NCBI RefSeq assembly: GCF_012926525.1 | Contig: NZ_JABBNI010000028.1 | Location: 1-38,657 of the forward strand | Source of the DNA: Clostridium muellerianum | GTDB lineage: Bacteria; Bacillota; Clostridia; Clostridiales; Clostridiaceae | DNA length: 38,657 bases | Reading direction: 5' to 3' | In this document: positions 15,993-24,448 of the stretch, in pieces | Layout of the letters: each line of letters opens with the position of its first letter | Position numbering within the stretch: the stretch's first letter is position 1 | Notes under the pieces: generated by a model | Database searches by the model: none | What the model saw: the letters and a program-made list of their open reading frames with translations, nothing else | Told to the model about the DNA's origin: nothing | Program-made: the position numbers and the translations under genes

Positions 15993-16799
15993 GTGAAGGT
16001 GTTAATTATATGTTCAGAAAAAAGTTGTAAGTTGCCTGAAAACGATTTTTATATTAAAGTTGACTCTAGATTTGCAAATTCAAAATTTATTCCTAATTTA
16101 GTGGATGATAAAGAAGTTTGTACTGTGTGTGGAAAAAAATGCATTTGGTGCAGAGAAAAGTATAATTTGAATTTTGAAGAAAACATATCTGAAATAATAA
16201 AGTTACCAGATGTGTATAGAATGTTTGAAGATGAACCGTTAGTGTATTTACCTGATATATTTAAGCCTCATGATATTGCAGTAGTTATTGGAGTACATCA
16301 GGATATACTAGCTGAACTACCTAACATTTTAAAAAAAAGTGGTGGAAAAGGGTTAATAGTTCCCTGTGAAGGTAGTGATTGGGTGTCTAGATGGACTAGA
16401 GAAATGGTTATAAAACAGTGTGAAGAGCTTGGATTAGAATATGCTTTTCCTAAACCATTTTGTACATTAAATAAAGGAAAGTTTGAAACAATAAATAGGT
16501 TTATAGATGAATTTAGATTAGGAAAACCTAAATTTAAATTATATGTAAATAAAGATAATGTTATCGTAAAGGCTGAAGTTGTAATTTCTGCACCTTGTGG
16601 TAATGGATACAATATAGCAAAACATCTTGTGGGGAAAAAGTTAGGGGAAGAAGCAAAGAAAACAGTAGCAAAGTTTTGGCACAGCTATCCCTGTATGGGA
16701 GGTATGCATATAGATCCGGAAATAGGAGATACACCACTTCATATAGGAGGTTATACTCATTATAGTTCATTAGAAAATGCTGAAATTTGTAAAGTTTAA
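15993..16799 (+). CDS. Cysteine-rich DUF166 family protein
   Basis: 268 aa. It belongs to the DUF166 family, whose members are sometimes labelled thymidylate synthase without evidence. It has 12 cysteines, including a ferredoxin-like CX2CX3CX2C cluster (Cys43, 46, 50, 53) and conserved-looking motifs VPCEGSDW, SAPCGNGYN and YPCMGGMHIDP. These suggest an Fe-S or other metal protein, by inference. The start is the GTG at 15993, preceded by TTTAGGAGGTAATATCA. Its promoter shares operator and spacing with hcp, so it is probably induced with hcp and may act in nitrosative or redox stress. Confidence 0.75.
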   Translation: MKVLIICSEKSCKLPENDFYIKVDSRFANSKFIPNLVDDKEVCTVCGKKCIWCREKYNLNFEENISEIIKLPDVYRMFEDEPLVYLPDIFKPHDIAVVIGVHQDILAELPNILKKSGGKGLIVPCEGSDWVSRWTREMVIKQCEELGLEYAFPKPFCTLNKGKFETINRFIDEFRLGKPKFKLYVNKDNVIVKAEVVISAPCGNGYNIAKHLVGKKLGEEAKKTVAKFWHSYPCMGGMHIDPEIGDTPLHIGGYTHYSSLENAEICKV

Positions 16800-16823
16800 T
16801 ATTTAAAATGTAGATTGCTTTAT

Positions 16824-16864
16824 TATAATGACTTTGTTATAAATTATATAACAAAGTCATTATA
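16824..16864. terminator. Perfect 18-bp hairpin after the DUF166 gene
   Basis: 16824-16841 is exactly complementary to 16847-16864, with loop AATTA. There is no strong T run, so it may act as a transcript-end stabiliser rather than a classical terminator. Confidence 0.6.
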
Positions 16865-16971
16865 CATTTAGTATGTAATGGAATATAATAATAGTTGATG
16901 GAATAACTTTTTCATTATACCTATAAATTCATCAATCAGATTATTATTTATTAATTTAATAGGGGGTTTTT

Positions 16972-18345
16972 ATGCAGAGAATAAAAAAGTATTTATTAAC
17001 TGTAGTTTTTATAGTAATTACTATACTATGGTTTACTGCATGTTTTGGTGAAAATACATCAGGCAAAAATAATTTAAAAACCTTAAAAGCTATAACAACA
17101 AAAGATTTAAAGGATAAAATTAATAGAAGTGACTGGGTAATTGTAGATACAAGAAGTAATGATGCCTTTAATGGTTGGAAATTAGATGGGGTAAAAAAAG
17201 GTGGGCATATTACAGGTGCTGTAGATTTTTCAGCCAACTGGTTGAAGGTTGATGTAAAAGATAAAGATCAAACATTAAGCAAAGTTTTAAAAACAAAAGG
17301 TATTACATCAGAAAAAAATATAGTTTTGTATGATGCTAATGGAAAAGATGCAGATAAAGTAGCGAAATATTTAAATAAGAATGATATAAAGAATATATAT
17401 AAGTACGATATGAAACAGTGGGTTTTAGAGGATAATCTTCCAACAGAAAGATATGAAAATTATCAAGTACTAGTTCCGACATCATGGATTAATGACTTAA
17501 TGAATGGAAAGAAACCAGAAACTTATAATGGAACTCCATATAAAGTATTTGAAGTAAGTTCAGGTGATGAATCAAAATCATCAGGTTATTTAAAAGTAGG
17601 ACATATAAAAGGAGCAGTTCACATAAGTACTAATGAGGTTGAAGAGGGGCCGTTTAAAAAGCGTATTTCTGATGATAGGCTTAAGAAATTTGCAGAAAGT
17701 AATGGAATTACAATAGATACTACAGTTATATTATATGGAACTGATCCAATGCCATCTTTTAGAATTGCTGCAATATTAAAGTATATGGGGGTTAAAGATG
17801 TTAGAATATTAAACGGAGGTATTTCTAGTTGGAAAAATTCGAAATATGAATTAGAAAAGACACCTAATAAAAAGATTCCCATAGAATCATTTGGCGCAGT
17901 AGTTCCTGTAAATAAAGGATACATTATGGATTTGCCCGAGGTTAAAGAAATATTGAAAGATGGTAAGAAAAGTAAATTAGTTGATATAAGAAGTTTAGAT
18001 GAATATATAGGGAAGACTTCGGAAGATGATTATATAAAAGTAAAGGGACATATTGCTGGTGCAGTTTGGGGACATGCAGGTACTAATTCAATTGTTATGG
18101 AAGATTTTAGAAATATAGATAATACAATACGTAATAAAGATGAAATACTTTCTATGTGGAAAAAATCAGGGATTAAATCAGAGAAAAAAATATGTTTCTA
18201 TTCACAAACAGCATGGAGAGCATCAGAAGCATTAATTTATGCAGATATTATAGGATTAAAGAATATATCACTTTATGACGGAGGATTAAATGAATGGAGC
18301 GGAAGTTCGGCTGATTCTATAGAAACAGGAGAAACAAAAAAATAA
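16972..18345 (+). CDS. Lipoprotein with three rhodanese domains lacking catalytic cysteine
   Basis: 457 aa. A lipoprotein signal (hydrophobic 7-20, Cys24 in WFTAC) anchors it outside the membrane. Three rhodanese-like domains follow: about 45-155 (VIVDTRSNDAF), 165-300 (GHIKGAVHI) and 318-445 (LVDIRSLDEY, GHIAGAV). The active-site loops read YDANGKDA, YGTDPMPSF and YSQTAWRAS. The position normally held by the sulfur-carrying cysteine is Asp121, Gly256 and Ser411; the only cysteines are Cys24 and Cys408. It is probably not a sulfurtransferase; a binding role is possible. The start ATG has TAGGGGG upstream. It appears monocistronic. Confidence 0.88.
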   Translation: MQRIKKYLLTVVFIVITILWFTACFGENTSGKNNLKTLKAITTKDLKDKINRSDWVIVDTRSNDAFNGWKLDGVKKGGHITGAVDFSANWLKVDVKDKDQTLSKVLKTKGITSEKNIVLYDANGKDADKVAKYLNKNDIKNIYKYDMKQWVLEDNLPTERYENYQVLVPTSWINDLMNGKKPETYNGTPYKVFEVSSGDESKSSGYLKVGHIKGAVHISTNEVEEGPFKKRISDDRLKKFAESNGITIDTTVILYGTDPMPSFRIAAILKYMGVKDVRILNGGISSWKNSKYELEKTPNKKIPIESFGAVVPVNKGYIMDLPEVKEILKDGKKSKLVDIRSLDEYIGKTSEDDYIKVKGHIAGAVWGHAGTNSIVMEDFRNIDNTIRNKDEILSMWKKSGIKSEKKICFYSQTAWRASEALIYADIIGLKNISLYDGGLNEWSGSSADSIETGETKK

Positions 18346-18479
18346 GCGAATTTTTTAAGCTAGATAGAAAAGTGATATATTTATATTGCCTTTTTAAAGT
18401 AAATAAGTATTTTTAAATGTAATAATACATAAAAATATACGGTAATACATACTATAATGTGGTAGAAGGAGGGATTTGT

Positions 18480-18602
18480 ATGAATAAAAAGAGTGAAAAA
18501 AATAGAAAAAATGATAACAAAACTAAAAATGATAAAACGTCAAATCCAATTACCGGAAAAGTTGATCCTAATATGAATAAACCAGTAAGAGGATTACCAT
18601 AA
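18480..18602 (+). CDS. Small basic protein, 40 aa
   Basis: ATG at 18480 follows a very strong AGAAGGAGGG site. The product is Lys/Asn-rich in its first half and ends NPITGKVDPNMNKPVRGLP. There is no membrane segment or cysteine, and I recognise no family. CATACTA at 18448-18454 resembles the -10 of forespore sigma factors, but no matching -35 is visible, so a sporulation role is only a suggestion. A strong bidirectional terminator follows within 30 bases. Confidence 0.65.
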   Translation: MNKKSEKNRKNDNKTKNDKTSNPITGKVDPNMNKPVRGLP

Positions 18603-18630
18603 CAGCAAATTATTTATTTCAAAATAAAAA

Positions 18631-18690
18631 ACAGCGTAACATATTGATTTTTTATTAAAGTATCAACATATTATGCTGCTTTTTTATTTT
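18631..18690. terminator. Bidirectional terminator
   Basis: An 18-bp stem with wobble pairs (18631-18648 with 18662-18679) is flanked by T runs on the plus strand (18680-18690) and by A-rich sequence on the left. It serves the 40-aa gene and, on the minus strand, the molybdopterin operon. Confidence 0.85.
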
Positions 18691-18706
18691 AAGATATCTA
18701 AATTTT

Positions 18707-19924
18707 TTATATTAGTATTACCTGTACAACCTGTCCTTTACTTAGAGGTAAAGAATTAGCAGGTATGTCTATAAAACAGTTGGAATTTAAAGAGGAACTT
18801 AAAATTCCATTGCCCTGATTACTTTTTGTAATATCAACAATAGGGCCATTATTAGTATAGGATAGGGTTCCTCGTACAAAACGTTCAGTAGTACTTTTCT
18901 TGTTAAAATCTTGCTGAAGTAATGCATTTATTTTGTGAAGTCCAAGATCTTCTCTTTTAGTAATTTCCATTAGCAAAGGATGCACAAGAATTTCAAAAGT
19001 AGTTATACATGCAGCTGGATTTCCTGAAAGACTGATAACTAATTTATTATTTAGACTGCTGCAAAACACAGGAGAACCAGGTTTAATAGCTACTTTCCAG
19101 AAAAGTAAGTCTGCACCTAAGTTTTTCATAACATCCTTTATTAAATCTTTCTTACCAACAGATACACCACCTGTAGTTATAAGTATATCCGATTTATCCA
19201 GAGCTTGTTTAATTTTTTTACCTAAATCATCAATATCATCACCTATAATTCCCATATCTATAGGATCACAATGAAGTTCCTTTAATCTAGAGTACAAACA
19301 ATATAAGCTGCTGTTATATATTTTGCCAGGAATTAAATTATCTTCAATTGATATTAATTCATCACCAGTACTTAAAATTCCAACTTTAGGTTGAGGGTAA
19401 ACAGATACAGTTTTACAGCCTATACTGGCAAGAACACCGATTTCAGCATGTTTTAAAATAGTACCCTTTTTTAATATTAGTTGTCCTTTTCTTACGTCTT
19501 CACCTTCAAAACAAATGTTTTGCCAGGGCGAAAACTTAGTAGATATTTGCACAAATCCATTTTCGAAAACAGTATCTTCCTGCTTTATAACACAATTTGC
19601 ACCTTTTGGGATTGGTGCTCCAGTCATTATTCTTATTGCAGTACCCGGGGTTACTTCTTTATCAGTATTTGAACCTGCATAGATTTCTTCTATAACGTTT
19701 AACTTAATTTTATGATCCTTACTTGCAAGTACAGAATCTTCAGCTCTAAAGGCATAACCATCTAGAGGAGAGCGATTAAACGGAGGTTGATTTATTTCAG
19801 AAAATATATCTTCAGCTAAAACTTTTTCATGACAATTCATTAAATTAACCTTATTCATTTCTAGAAGAGGTATTTTTTCACTTAAAATAGTTTTAGCTGT
19901 TTCCAAATCTATTAATTCAAGCAA
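18707..19924 (-). CDS. moeA: Molybdopterin molybdotransferase MoeA
   Basis: 405 aa. Inserts molybdate into adenylylated molybdopterin in the last step of molybdenum cofactor synthesis. It has the normal MoeA order: N-terminal domains with PPFNRSPLDGYAFRAED and GTAIRIMTGAPIPKGAN, the central MoCF domain with GILSTGDEL, LITTGGVSVGKKD and LSGNPAA, and a C-terminal beta domain. It starts 6 bp after the stop of the upstream molybdopterin-binding gene, preceded by AAAGGGGTG. Both genes lie behind a Moco riboswitch and should be repressed when cofactor is plentiful. Confidence 0.95.
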   Translation of the reverse strand: MLELIDLETAKTILSEKIPLLEMNKVNLMNCHEKVLAEDIFSEINQPPFNRSPLDGYAFRAEDSVLASKDHKIKLNVIEEIYAGSNTDKEVTPGTAIRIMTGAPIPKGANCVIKQEDTVFENGFVQISTKFSPWQNICFEGEDVRKGQLILKKGTILKHAEIGVLASIGCKTVSVYPQPKVGILSTGDELISIEDNLIPGKIYNSSLYCLYSRLKELHCDPIDMGIIGDDIDDLGKKIKQALDKSDILITTGGVSVGKKDLIKDVMKNLGADLLFWKVAIKPGSPVFCSSLNNKLVISLSGNPAACITTFEILVHPLLMEITKREDLGLHKINALLQQDFNKKSTTERFVRGTLSYTNNGPIVDITKSNQGNGILSSSLNSNCFIDIPANSLPLSKGQVVQVILI

Positions 19925-19930
19925 TGTAAA

Positions 19931-20956
19931 TTAGCACCCCTTTCCAAAACTGCAGTGAGGATATCTACATACTTCACACTCTAAACAAAGTCCTCCGTGA
20001 CCTAGAACAGCTATGTCTTCCTTTTTAATTTTTTCACCAGCCAATATTCTTGGAAGGACTAAATCGAATATAGTTGATTTAGCATACATAACGCAGCCTG
20101 GTAATCCTAAAATTGGTATATCACCTTTATATGAAATTAAAAACATGGCACCAGGAAGTACTGGAGCCCCATAAGATACTATTTCTGCTCCTGTATTTTT
20201 AATAGCGGCAGGAGTTGAATCATCAGGGTCAACAGACATACCACCTGTACATACCACCATTTCAGCACCTTTATTTATAAAATCTTTTATAGAAGCAGTA
20301 ATTTGTTCAATATCATCAGGTACTATAACACTTCCAATTATTTCACTATCAAATTCAGATATCTTTTTCCTAACAATAGGTCCAAAGGCATCTTTTATTC
20401 TTTCATAGTAAACTTCATTACCTGTAGTGACTATAGCTACTTTAAGCTTTTTATAAGGTCTTACACTTACAATATTTTTTCCTTCAGTTATATGTTCAGC
20501 TTTTAGAATTTTATCTTCATTAATGATTAAAGGAATTACTCTAGTACCAGCTACTTTATCACCCTTTTTAACAGGAGTATTATTATGAATTGTAGCCAAC
20601 ATGATTTCATCTATTGAGTTTAATTGAAGTAAAAGGTCTTTATCTATTTTTAAAATTCCATCTTTATCTGCAATGAAAGTGATTTTACCCTCCTTTACTT
20701 CAGAGAAGGTTAGACCTTCACCAGCTGACAGGTTTTTAAGTCTTTCCGCAGCTTCATTTTCATGTAAGTAACCTTCCTTTTTCTCCCATACAAAAAGGTT
20801 ATCTTTTCCTAAGGAAAGTAAAACAGGAATATCTTCTTCAGTTACTATATGTCCTTTCTTAAAGGCTCTGTCTTTAATTTTACCCGGAATAATCTGGGTA
20901 ATATCATGACATAAAATAGTGCCTACGGCTTGTTCTGTAGGTATTTTTTTCATCAT
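19931..20956 (-). CDS. Molybdopterin-binding (MoCF/MoaB-like) protein with cysteine-rich C-terminus
   Basis: 341 aa. A MoCF_biosynth domain (about 165-310: VAIVTTGNEVYYERI, VVCTGGMSVDPDDSTP, PILGLPGCVMY) follows an N-terminal part (MMKKIPTEQAVGTILCHDIT) that resembles MoeA's first domain but is shorter. The end, GGLCLECEVCRYPHCSFGKGC, packs five cysteines into 18 residues, a likely metal or Fe-S site absent from ordinary MoeA/MoaB. The start ATG has AAGGAGG upstream; a second ATG directly follows and is equally possible. It is first in the moeA operon. The exact step is unknown. Confidence 0.88.
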   Translation of the reverse strand: MMKKIPTEQAVGTILCHDITQIIPGKIKDRAFKKGHIVTEEDIPVLLSLGKDNLFVWEKKEGYLHENEAAERLKNLSAGEGLTFSEVKEGKITFIADKDGILKIDKDLLLQLNSIDEIMLATIHNNTPVKKGDKVAGTRVIPLIINEDKILKAEHITEGKNIVSVRPYKKLKVAIVTTGNEVYYERIKDAFGPIVRKKISEFDSEIIGSVIVPDDIEQITASIKDFINKGAEMVVCTGGMSVDPDDSTPAAIKNTGAEIVSYGAPVLPGAMFLISYKGDIPILGLPGCVMYAKSTIFDLVLPRILAGEKIKKEDIAVLGHGGLCLECEVCRYPHCSFGKGC

Positions 20957-21059
20957 AGCTCCTCCTTAAAGTGATTTTAAATTTTTAACAAAAGTATTTT
21001 ACCTAGGAGATATGAGTAGCAATCATAATACAATTTTAACACATCTCCTTTCCTAAAAA

Positions 21060-21155
21060 CGTGGAGGCACTTTCGTTTCCTAAAGTACCCTGTGGACTCA
21101 TAGTCCAGGCCCATAATCCGTAGAAATATCCTTAGGATCATAGGCTCGGAGAATA
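21060..21155 (-). promoter_or_regulatory. Moco riboswitch aptamer
   Basis: Reading the minus strand, the RNA opens with CTCCGAGCC, contains a GGAC/GTCC hairpin and GGGTAC, and closes with GGAAACGAAAGTGCCTCC. These are conserved features of the Moco riboswitch. It lies directly upstream of the molybdopterin operon, and the promoter places its first bases at the transcript start. Recognition is by memory of the consensus; a covariance search would settle it. Confidence 0.85.
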
Positions 21156-21166
21156 ACTATTTTAAT

Positions 21167-21194
21167 TTTATACTAAAAATTAAGAGTATGTCAA
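21167..21194 (-). promoter_or_regulatory. Promoter of the Moco riboswitch/moeA operon
   Basis: On the minus strand TTGACA (21194-21189) and TATAAA (21172-21167) are 16 bp apart, with the start near 21160 at the 5' edge of the aptamer. Confidence 0.7.
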
Positions 21195-21209
21195 ATTTTG
21201 AAACAATTC

Positions 21210-21246
21210 AAGTTCTAAAATTCGCTAGAATGTTCCTGCAAAACAT
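21210..21246 (+). repeat. Solitary arm of the 24449-24700 palindromic repeat
   Basis: The segment from AAGTTCTAAAATTCGC to TTCCTGCAAAACATC matches 24632-24668 with about three differences. The rest of the palindrome is missing, so it is a truncated copy. Confidence 0.7.
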
Positions 21247-21349
21247 CAATTATATTTGGGGGAGTTAATATAGGAAACACGCAAATAGTGGTAAAATAGT
21301 TGTATAAGCATAAAGAAAAAATAGGAATTTAAAGAATTGAGGTGAAAAA

Positions 21350-21694
21350 TTGAACACGGAAATTATTAAATCATTATTTTATTTTGTATTAGCAGGAATA
21401 TTTGAAATTGGTGGGGGATACTTAGTATGGTTGTGGATTAGAGATGGAAAGGGCATATTATATGGTGTAGCAGGAGCATTAAGTTTAATAATATACGGGG
21501 TTGTTCCAACGCTGCAGCCGCCTAACAGTAATTTTGGAAGAGTATACGCTGCTTATGGAGGTATATTTATAGTTTTATCTATACTGTGGGGATGGAAAGT
21601 TGACAATATAGTTCCAGATAAGTTTGATATAATAGGTGGCTTAGTAGCTCTTATAGGCGTATTGATAATAATGTATTGTCCTAGAAACACTTAA
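21350..21694 (+). CDS. ynfA: YnfA/UPF0060 family small membrane protein
   Basis: 114 aa with four predicted membrane helices. It shows the family signatures [36 protein letters not shown] and a closing [16 protein letters not shown] helix. The start is TTG at 21350 with GAGGTG 5 bases upstream. UPF0060 proteins resemble small multidrug-resistance exporters in fold; the transported substrate is not established. It is divergent from the molybdopterin operon. Confidence 0.92.
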   Translation: MNTEIIKSLFYFVLAGIFEIGGGYLVWLWIRDGKGILYGVAGALSLIIYGVVPTLQPPNSNFGRVYAAYGGIFIVLSILWGWKVDNIVPDKFDIIGGLVALIGVLIIMYCPRNT

Positions 21695-21745
21695 AATATT
21701 AGTTGGTAATTATTGAAGGAAATAACCTATTAGCACTTTTATAAA

Positions 21746-21775
21746 TGAATAATAAAATTATAAAAAAACAAACTA
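21746..21775 (+). promoter_or_regulatory. Candidate sigma-G promoter of the spore protein gene
   Basis: TGAATA (21746-21751) and CAAACTA (21769-21775) are 17 bp apart. They are close to the forespore consensus (TGAATA ... CATACTA), and the start codon is about 30 bases downstream, as is usual for ssp genes. Confidence 0.5.
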
Positions 21776-21805
21776 AATATACATAAAGAATAAGGAGGTG
21801 CTAAA

Positions 21806-22006
21806 ATGTCAAAAAAACCATTAATACCATCAGCAGAAGGAAAACTTGATAAATTTAAAGTAGAAGTAGCAAAGGATATGGCGCTAGAAAATGTTATGAG
21901 CAGGAAACAATTTGGTAGTGACAAAAATTCAGGTAATGTAGGCGGGGGAATGGTAAAAAGGATGGTTAAAGCGGCAGAAGAGAATATGAAAGGTAGTAAA
22001 AAGTAG
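21806..22006 (+). CDS. Alpha/beta-type small acid-soluble spore protein
   Basis: 66 aa. It matches the SASP family: LDKFKVEVAKDMAL contains the germination-protease type site (VEVA), and NVGGGMVKRMVKAAEENM is the conserved second half. These proteins coat and protect DNA in the dormant spore core and are degraded at germination. The ATG at 21806 has a perfect AAGGAGGTG site. It is a single-gene unit with a strong terminator. Confidence 0.9.
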   Translation: MSKKPLIPSAEGKLDKFKVEVAKDMALENVMSRKQFGSDKNSGNVGGGMVKRMVKAAEENMKGSKK

Positions 22007-22048
22007 TAAGAGTTGGCAGATAATAAGAATAGATATATATTAATTCAT

Positions 22049-22080
22049 AAAAATGTGGTGGTTAACACCACATTTTTTTT
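22049..22080 (+). terminator. Rho-independent terminator of the spore protein gene
   Basis: AAAATGTGGTG/CACCACATTTT around GTTAA, followed by T8. Confidence 0.93.
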
Positions 22081-22268
22081 GAGAGGACAGTGAAGGAGGA
22101 TTTTTATCCGCTATACTACGAAAAATCTTTGATTAAATTTTCAATTACTCGTTTCACTAAAGTGAAACATTGATGACTTATATAAATTTGAAGCTTGTTT
22201 TGCGTTAGCAAAACAAGCTTTAAAAATCAATGAGTCTTACTTAATGGAAATTTGTCAATTGTCCTCTC
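22081..22268. repeat. 188-bp element with terminal inverted repeats and three inner hairpins
   Basis: GAGAGGACA at 22081-22089 is inverted at 22260-22268. Inside are GATTTTT/AAAAATC (22099-22127), GTTTCAC/GTGAAAC (22151-22168) and a perfect 13-bp stem AAGCTTGTTTTGC/GCAAAACAAGCTT around GTTA (22191-22220). No coding potential. It looks like a small palindromic intergenic (MITE-like) element of the sort dispersed in clostridial genomes; only one copy is in this window. The following 236 bases to the next gene show nothing but AT-rich upstream sequence. Confidence 0.6.
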
Positions 22269-22504
22269 GAAAAGTTGTGCCGCATTATGCTTATATTCAG
22301 TTGAAATTGCATGTGCGAAAATAGAGTTAAATATAATAGACTTAAACTATGGAATATAAGGATAAATATACTGATTGAATTATAGCTTGATTTCATAAAT
22401 AATTATAACTATAAAGATAGAATATATGAGCTGGAAACTGGTGATTGTTTACTATATTAAGAAATTTAAGTATATGCAAATACAAATTGTATTAGGAGGA
22501 AAAA

Positions 22505-24415
22505 ATGATTAAAATTAAAAAATTATCCACAGTATTTTATACAATTACATTTTTAATTTTCATTTTAGCAACGAAAGTATCTGCAGCTCCAAACAGTATA
22601 AGAATTGGAGGGGTAGATAGGTATGAGACTGCAGTAAAAGTTTCACAGGATAGCTGGAATGAATCAGAATATGTTGTTTTAGCTTCAGGTGAAGATTTTC
22701 CAGATGCTATTTGTTCTGTACCACTTGCAAAGAAATATAATGCGCCTGTTTTAATAACTCAAGGGAATACTTTGAATTCAAAAGTATATGATGAAATTAA
22801 AAGATTAAAAGCTAAACAAGTTTTTATAATAGGTGGAGAAGGTGTAATATTTCCTGGTGTTGAAAAAGAATTAAATGATAATGATATAAAAACTATTCGT
22901 ATAGGTGGACAAGACAGATATGAAACTAGTGTAAAAGTAGCAGAAGAATTAGGATATAATAATGAGATTATATTAACCTATGGTGAAAATTTCCCAGATG
23001 CTTTGTCTATAGCACCTATAGCAGCTATAAAGAATATGCCTATAATTCTTACTGATACTAAAGTCATTCCAGATAGTGTTGAAGAATATATAAATAATAA
23101 TACTATAAGCAAATGTTACGTATTAGGTGGCACTGGTGTTGTAAGCAATAATGTTGTAAAAAATATATCTAATGTTAAAAGATTAAATGGAGTTGACAGA
23201 TATGAAACTAATATATCTATTATAAATGAGTTTTCAGAGGATTTAAATTTTAGGAATACTTATTTAACATCTGGAGAAAACTTTCCAGATGCATTATGTG
23301 GTTCTGCTGCTGCTGGAAAAATTGGTTCACCGATTATATTAACAAATGTAAACTATTGTAAGGCTAGAAGTATAATTAAGTTAAAATTAAATGATATAGA
23401 GTCTCTTAAAGTATTGGGAGGCAGCGGAGTTATATCGGACAAGCTCGTACAATCAATTTTATTTCCAACAAAAAGTGTACTAGCATATACTGGTTCTTAT
23501 TATTCAGGAGATGACTTATCCTATAAATCTTTGGTAAGTTATTCAGGGTTAATTGATGGTATTGCTACAGATACTTATAATATTGATGGGCTAGGAAATA
23601 TAACGGGATCTGTTCCTTATGAGCAGATAGAATATGCTAATGCAAATAAAATCTCAACTTATGCTATGATATCAAATTCATTTAATGGAAATATAACTAA
23701 AATCTTATTGGAGAGTAGTGTAAATAGGCAAAACTTGATAAATAATATAGCTTATGCTCTAAAGAAAAACAATTATAAAGGGGTAAATATTGATCTGGAA
23801 GGTATATTTTATTATAACAGGGATGAATTTACACAATTTATAAAGGATTTGTATAATACATTGAATCCACAGGGATTTGAAGTAACTGTATCAATTCCAT
23901 CAAAAATTATGGACAATCCTCAGGATGCAGGAGCTGGAGCATATGATTATAGAGAAATTGGAAAATTTTCAGATAAAGTTATGATAATGACTTATGATGA
24001 ACATTGGTCTGGAGGTTCACCAGGACCTATTGCATCCATAGGATGGGTAGAAGAAGTAATTAATTATGCAGTTAGTGTTATTCCTAATGACAAAGTAATG
24101 TTAGGATTAGCAGCATATGGGTACGATTGGGCATCTAATAGAAATAGTGCGGATGCTTATACTATAAATCAATCTTACAATAAAGCGTATAGAAGTGATG
24201 TTCAAGTTAAGTGGGATTCAGCATCTAAAAGCCCATATTTCAATTATATTGATAATTATGATGTTTATCATAGTGTATGGTTTGAAAATAGCACAAGCAT
24301 TGGCTACAAATTAGATCTTGTAAATAACTATAATCTAGCTGGAGTTGCCATATGGAGACTAGGATTGGAAAATTCAGATTATTGGGATATGATAAATAAA
24401 AAACTTAATAACTAA
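22505..24415 (+). CDS. Cell-wall-anchored GH18 glycosidase with three CWB2 repeats
   Basis: 636 aa. A signal peptide (cleavage near VSA-APN, residue 28) precedes three CWB2 cell-wall-binding repeats (about 31-125, 126-225, 226-320; each has RxGGxDRYET or RLNGVDRYET and a GENFPDAL-like motif). A GH18 domain follows (about 325-636) with GVNIDLEGI; Glu432 is the proton donor and Asp430 its partner. VMIMTYDEHW, GLAAYGYDW and GVAIWRLGLE fit the YaaH/SleL-type branch, which cleaves GlcNAc linkages in peptidoglycan. AGGAGG precedes the ATG. It is probably a surface wall hydrolase. Confidence 0.93.
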   Translation: MIKIKKLSTVFYTITFLIFILATKVSAAPNSIRIGGVDRYETAVKVSQDSWNESEYVVLASGEDFPDAICSVPLAKKYNAPVLITQGNTLNSKVYDEIKRLKAKQVFIIGGEGVIFPGVEKELNDNDIKTIRIGGQDRYETSVKVAEELGYNNEIILTYGENFPDALSIAPIAAIKNMPIILTDTKVIPDSVEEYINNNTISKCYVLGGTGVVSNNVVKNISNVKRLNGVDRYETNISIINEFSEDLNFRNTYLTSGENFPDALCGSAAAGKIGSPIILTNVNYCKARSIIKLKLNDIESLKVLGGSGVISDKLVQSILFPTKSVLAYTGSYYSGDDLSYKSLVSYSGLIDGIATDTYNIDGLGNITGSVPYEQIEYANANKISTYAMISNSFNGNITKILLESSVNRQNLINNIAYALKKNNYKGVNIDLEGIFYYNRDEFTQFIKDLYNTLNPQGFEVTVSIPSKIMDNPQDAGAGAYDYREIGKFSDKVMIMTYDEHWSGGSPGPIASIGWVEEVINYAVSVIPNDKVMLGLAAYGYDWASNRNSADAYTINQSYNKAYRSDVQVKWDSASKSPYFNYIDNYDVYHSVWFENSTSIGYKLDLVNNYNLAGVAIWRLGLENSDYWDMINKKLNN

Positions 24416-24448
24416 ATTAAAAATAGTGTCACGCAACTGCGAGTAACC

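Noticed and set aside
16298-16612. 104-codon open frame antisense to the DUF166 gene
   Set aside because: No ribosome binding site or family; shadow of the real coding strand.
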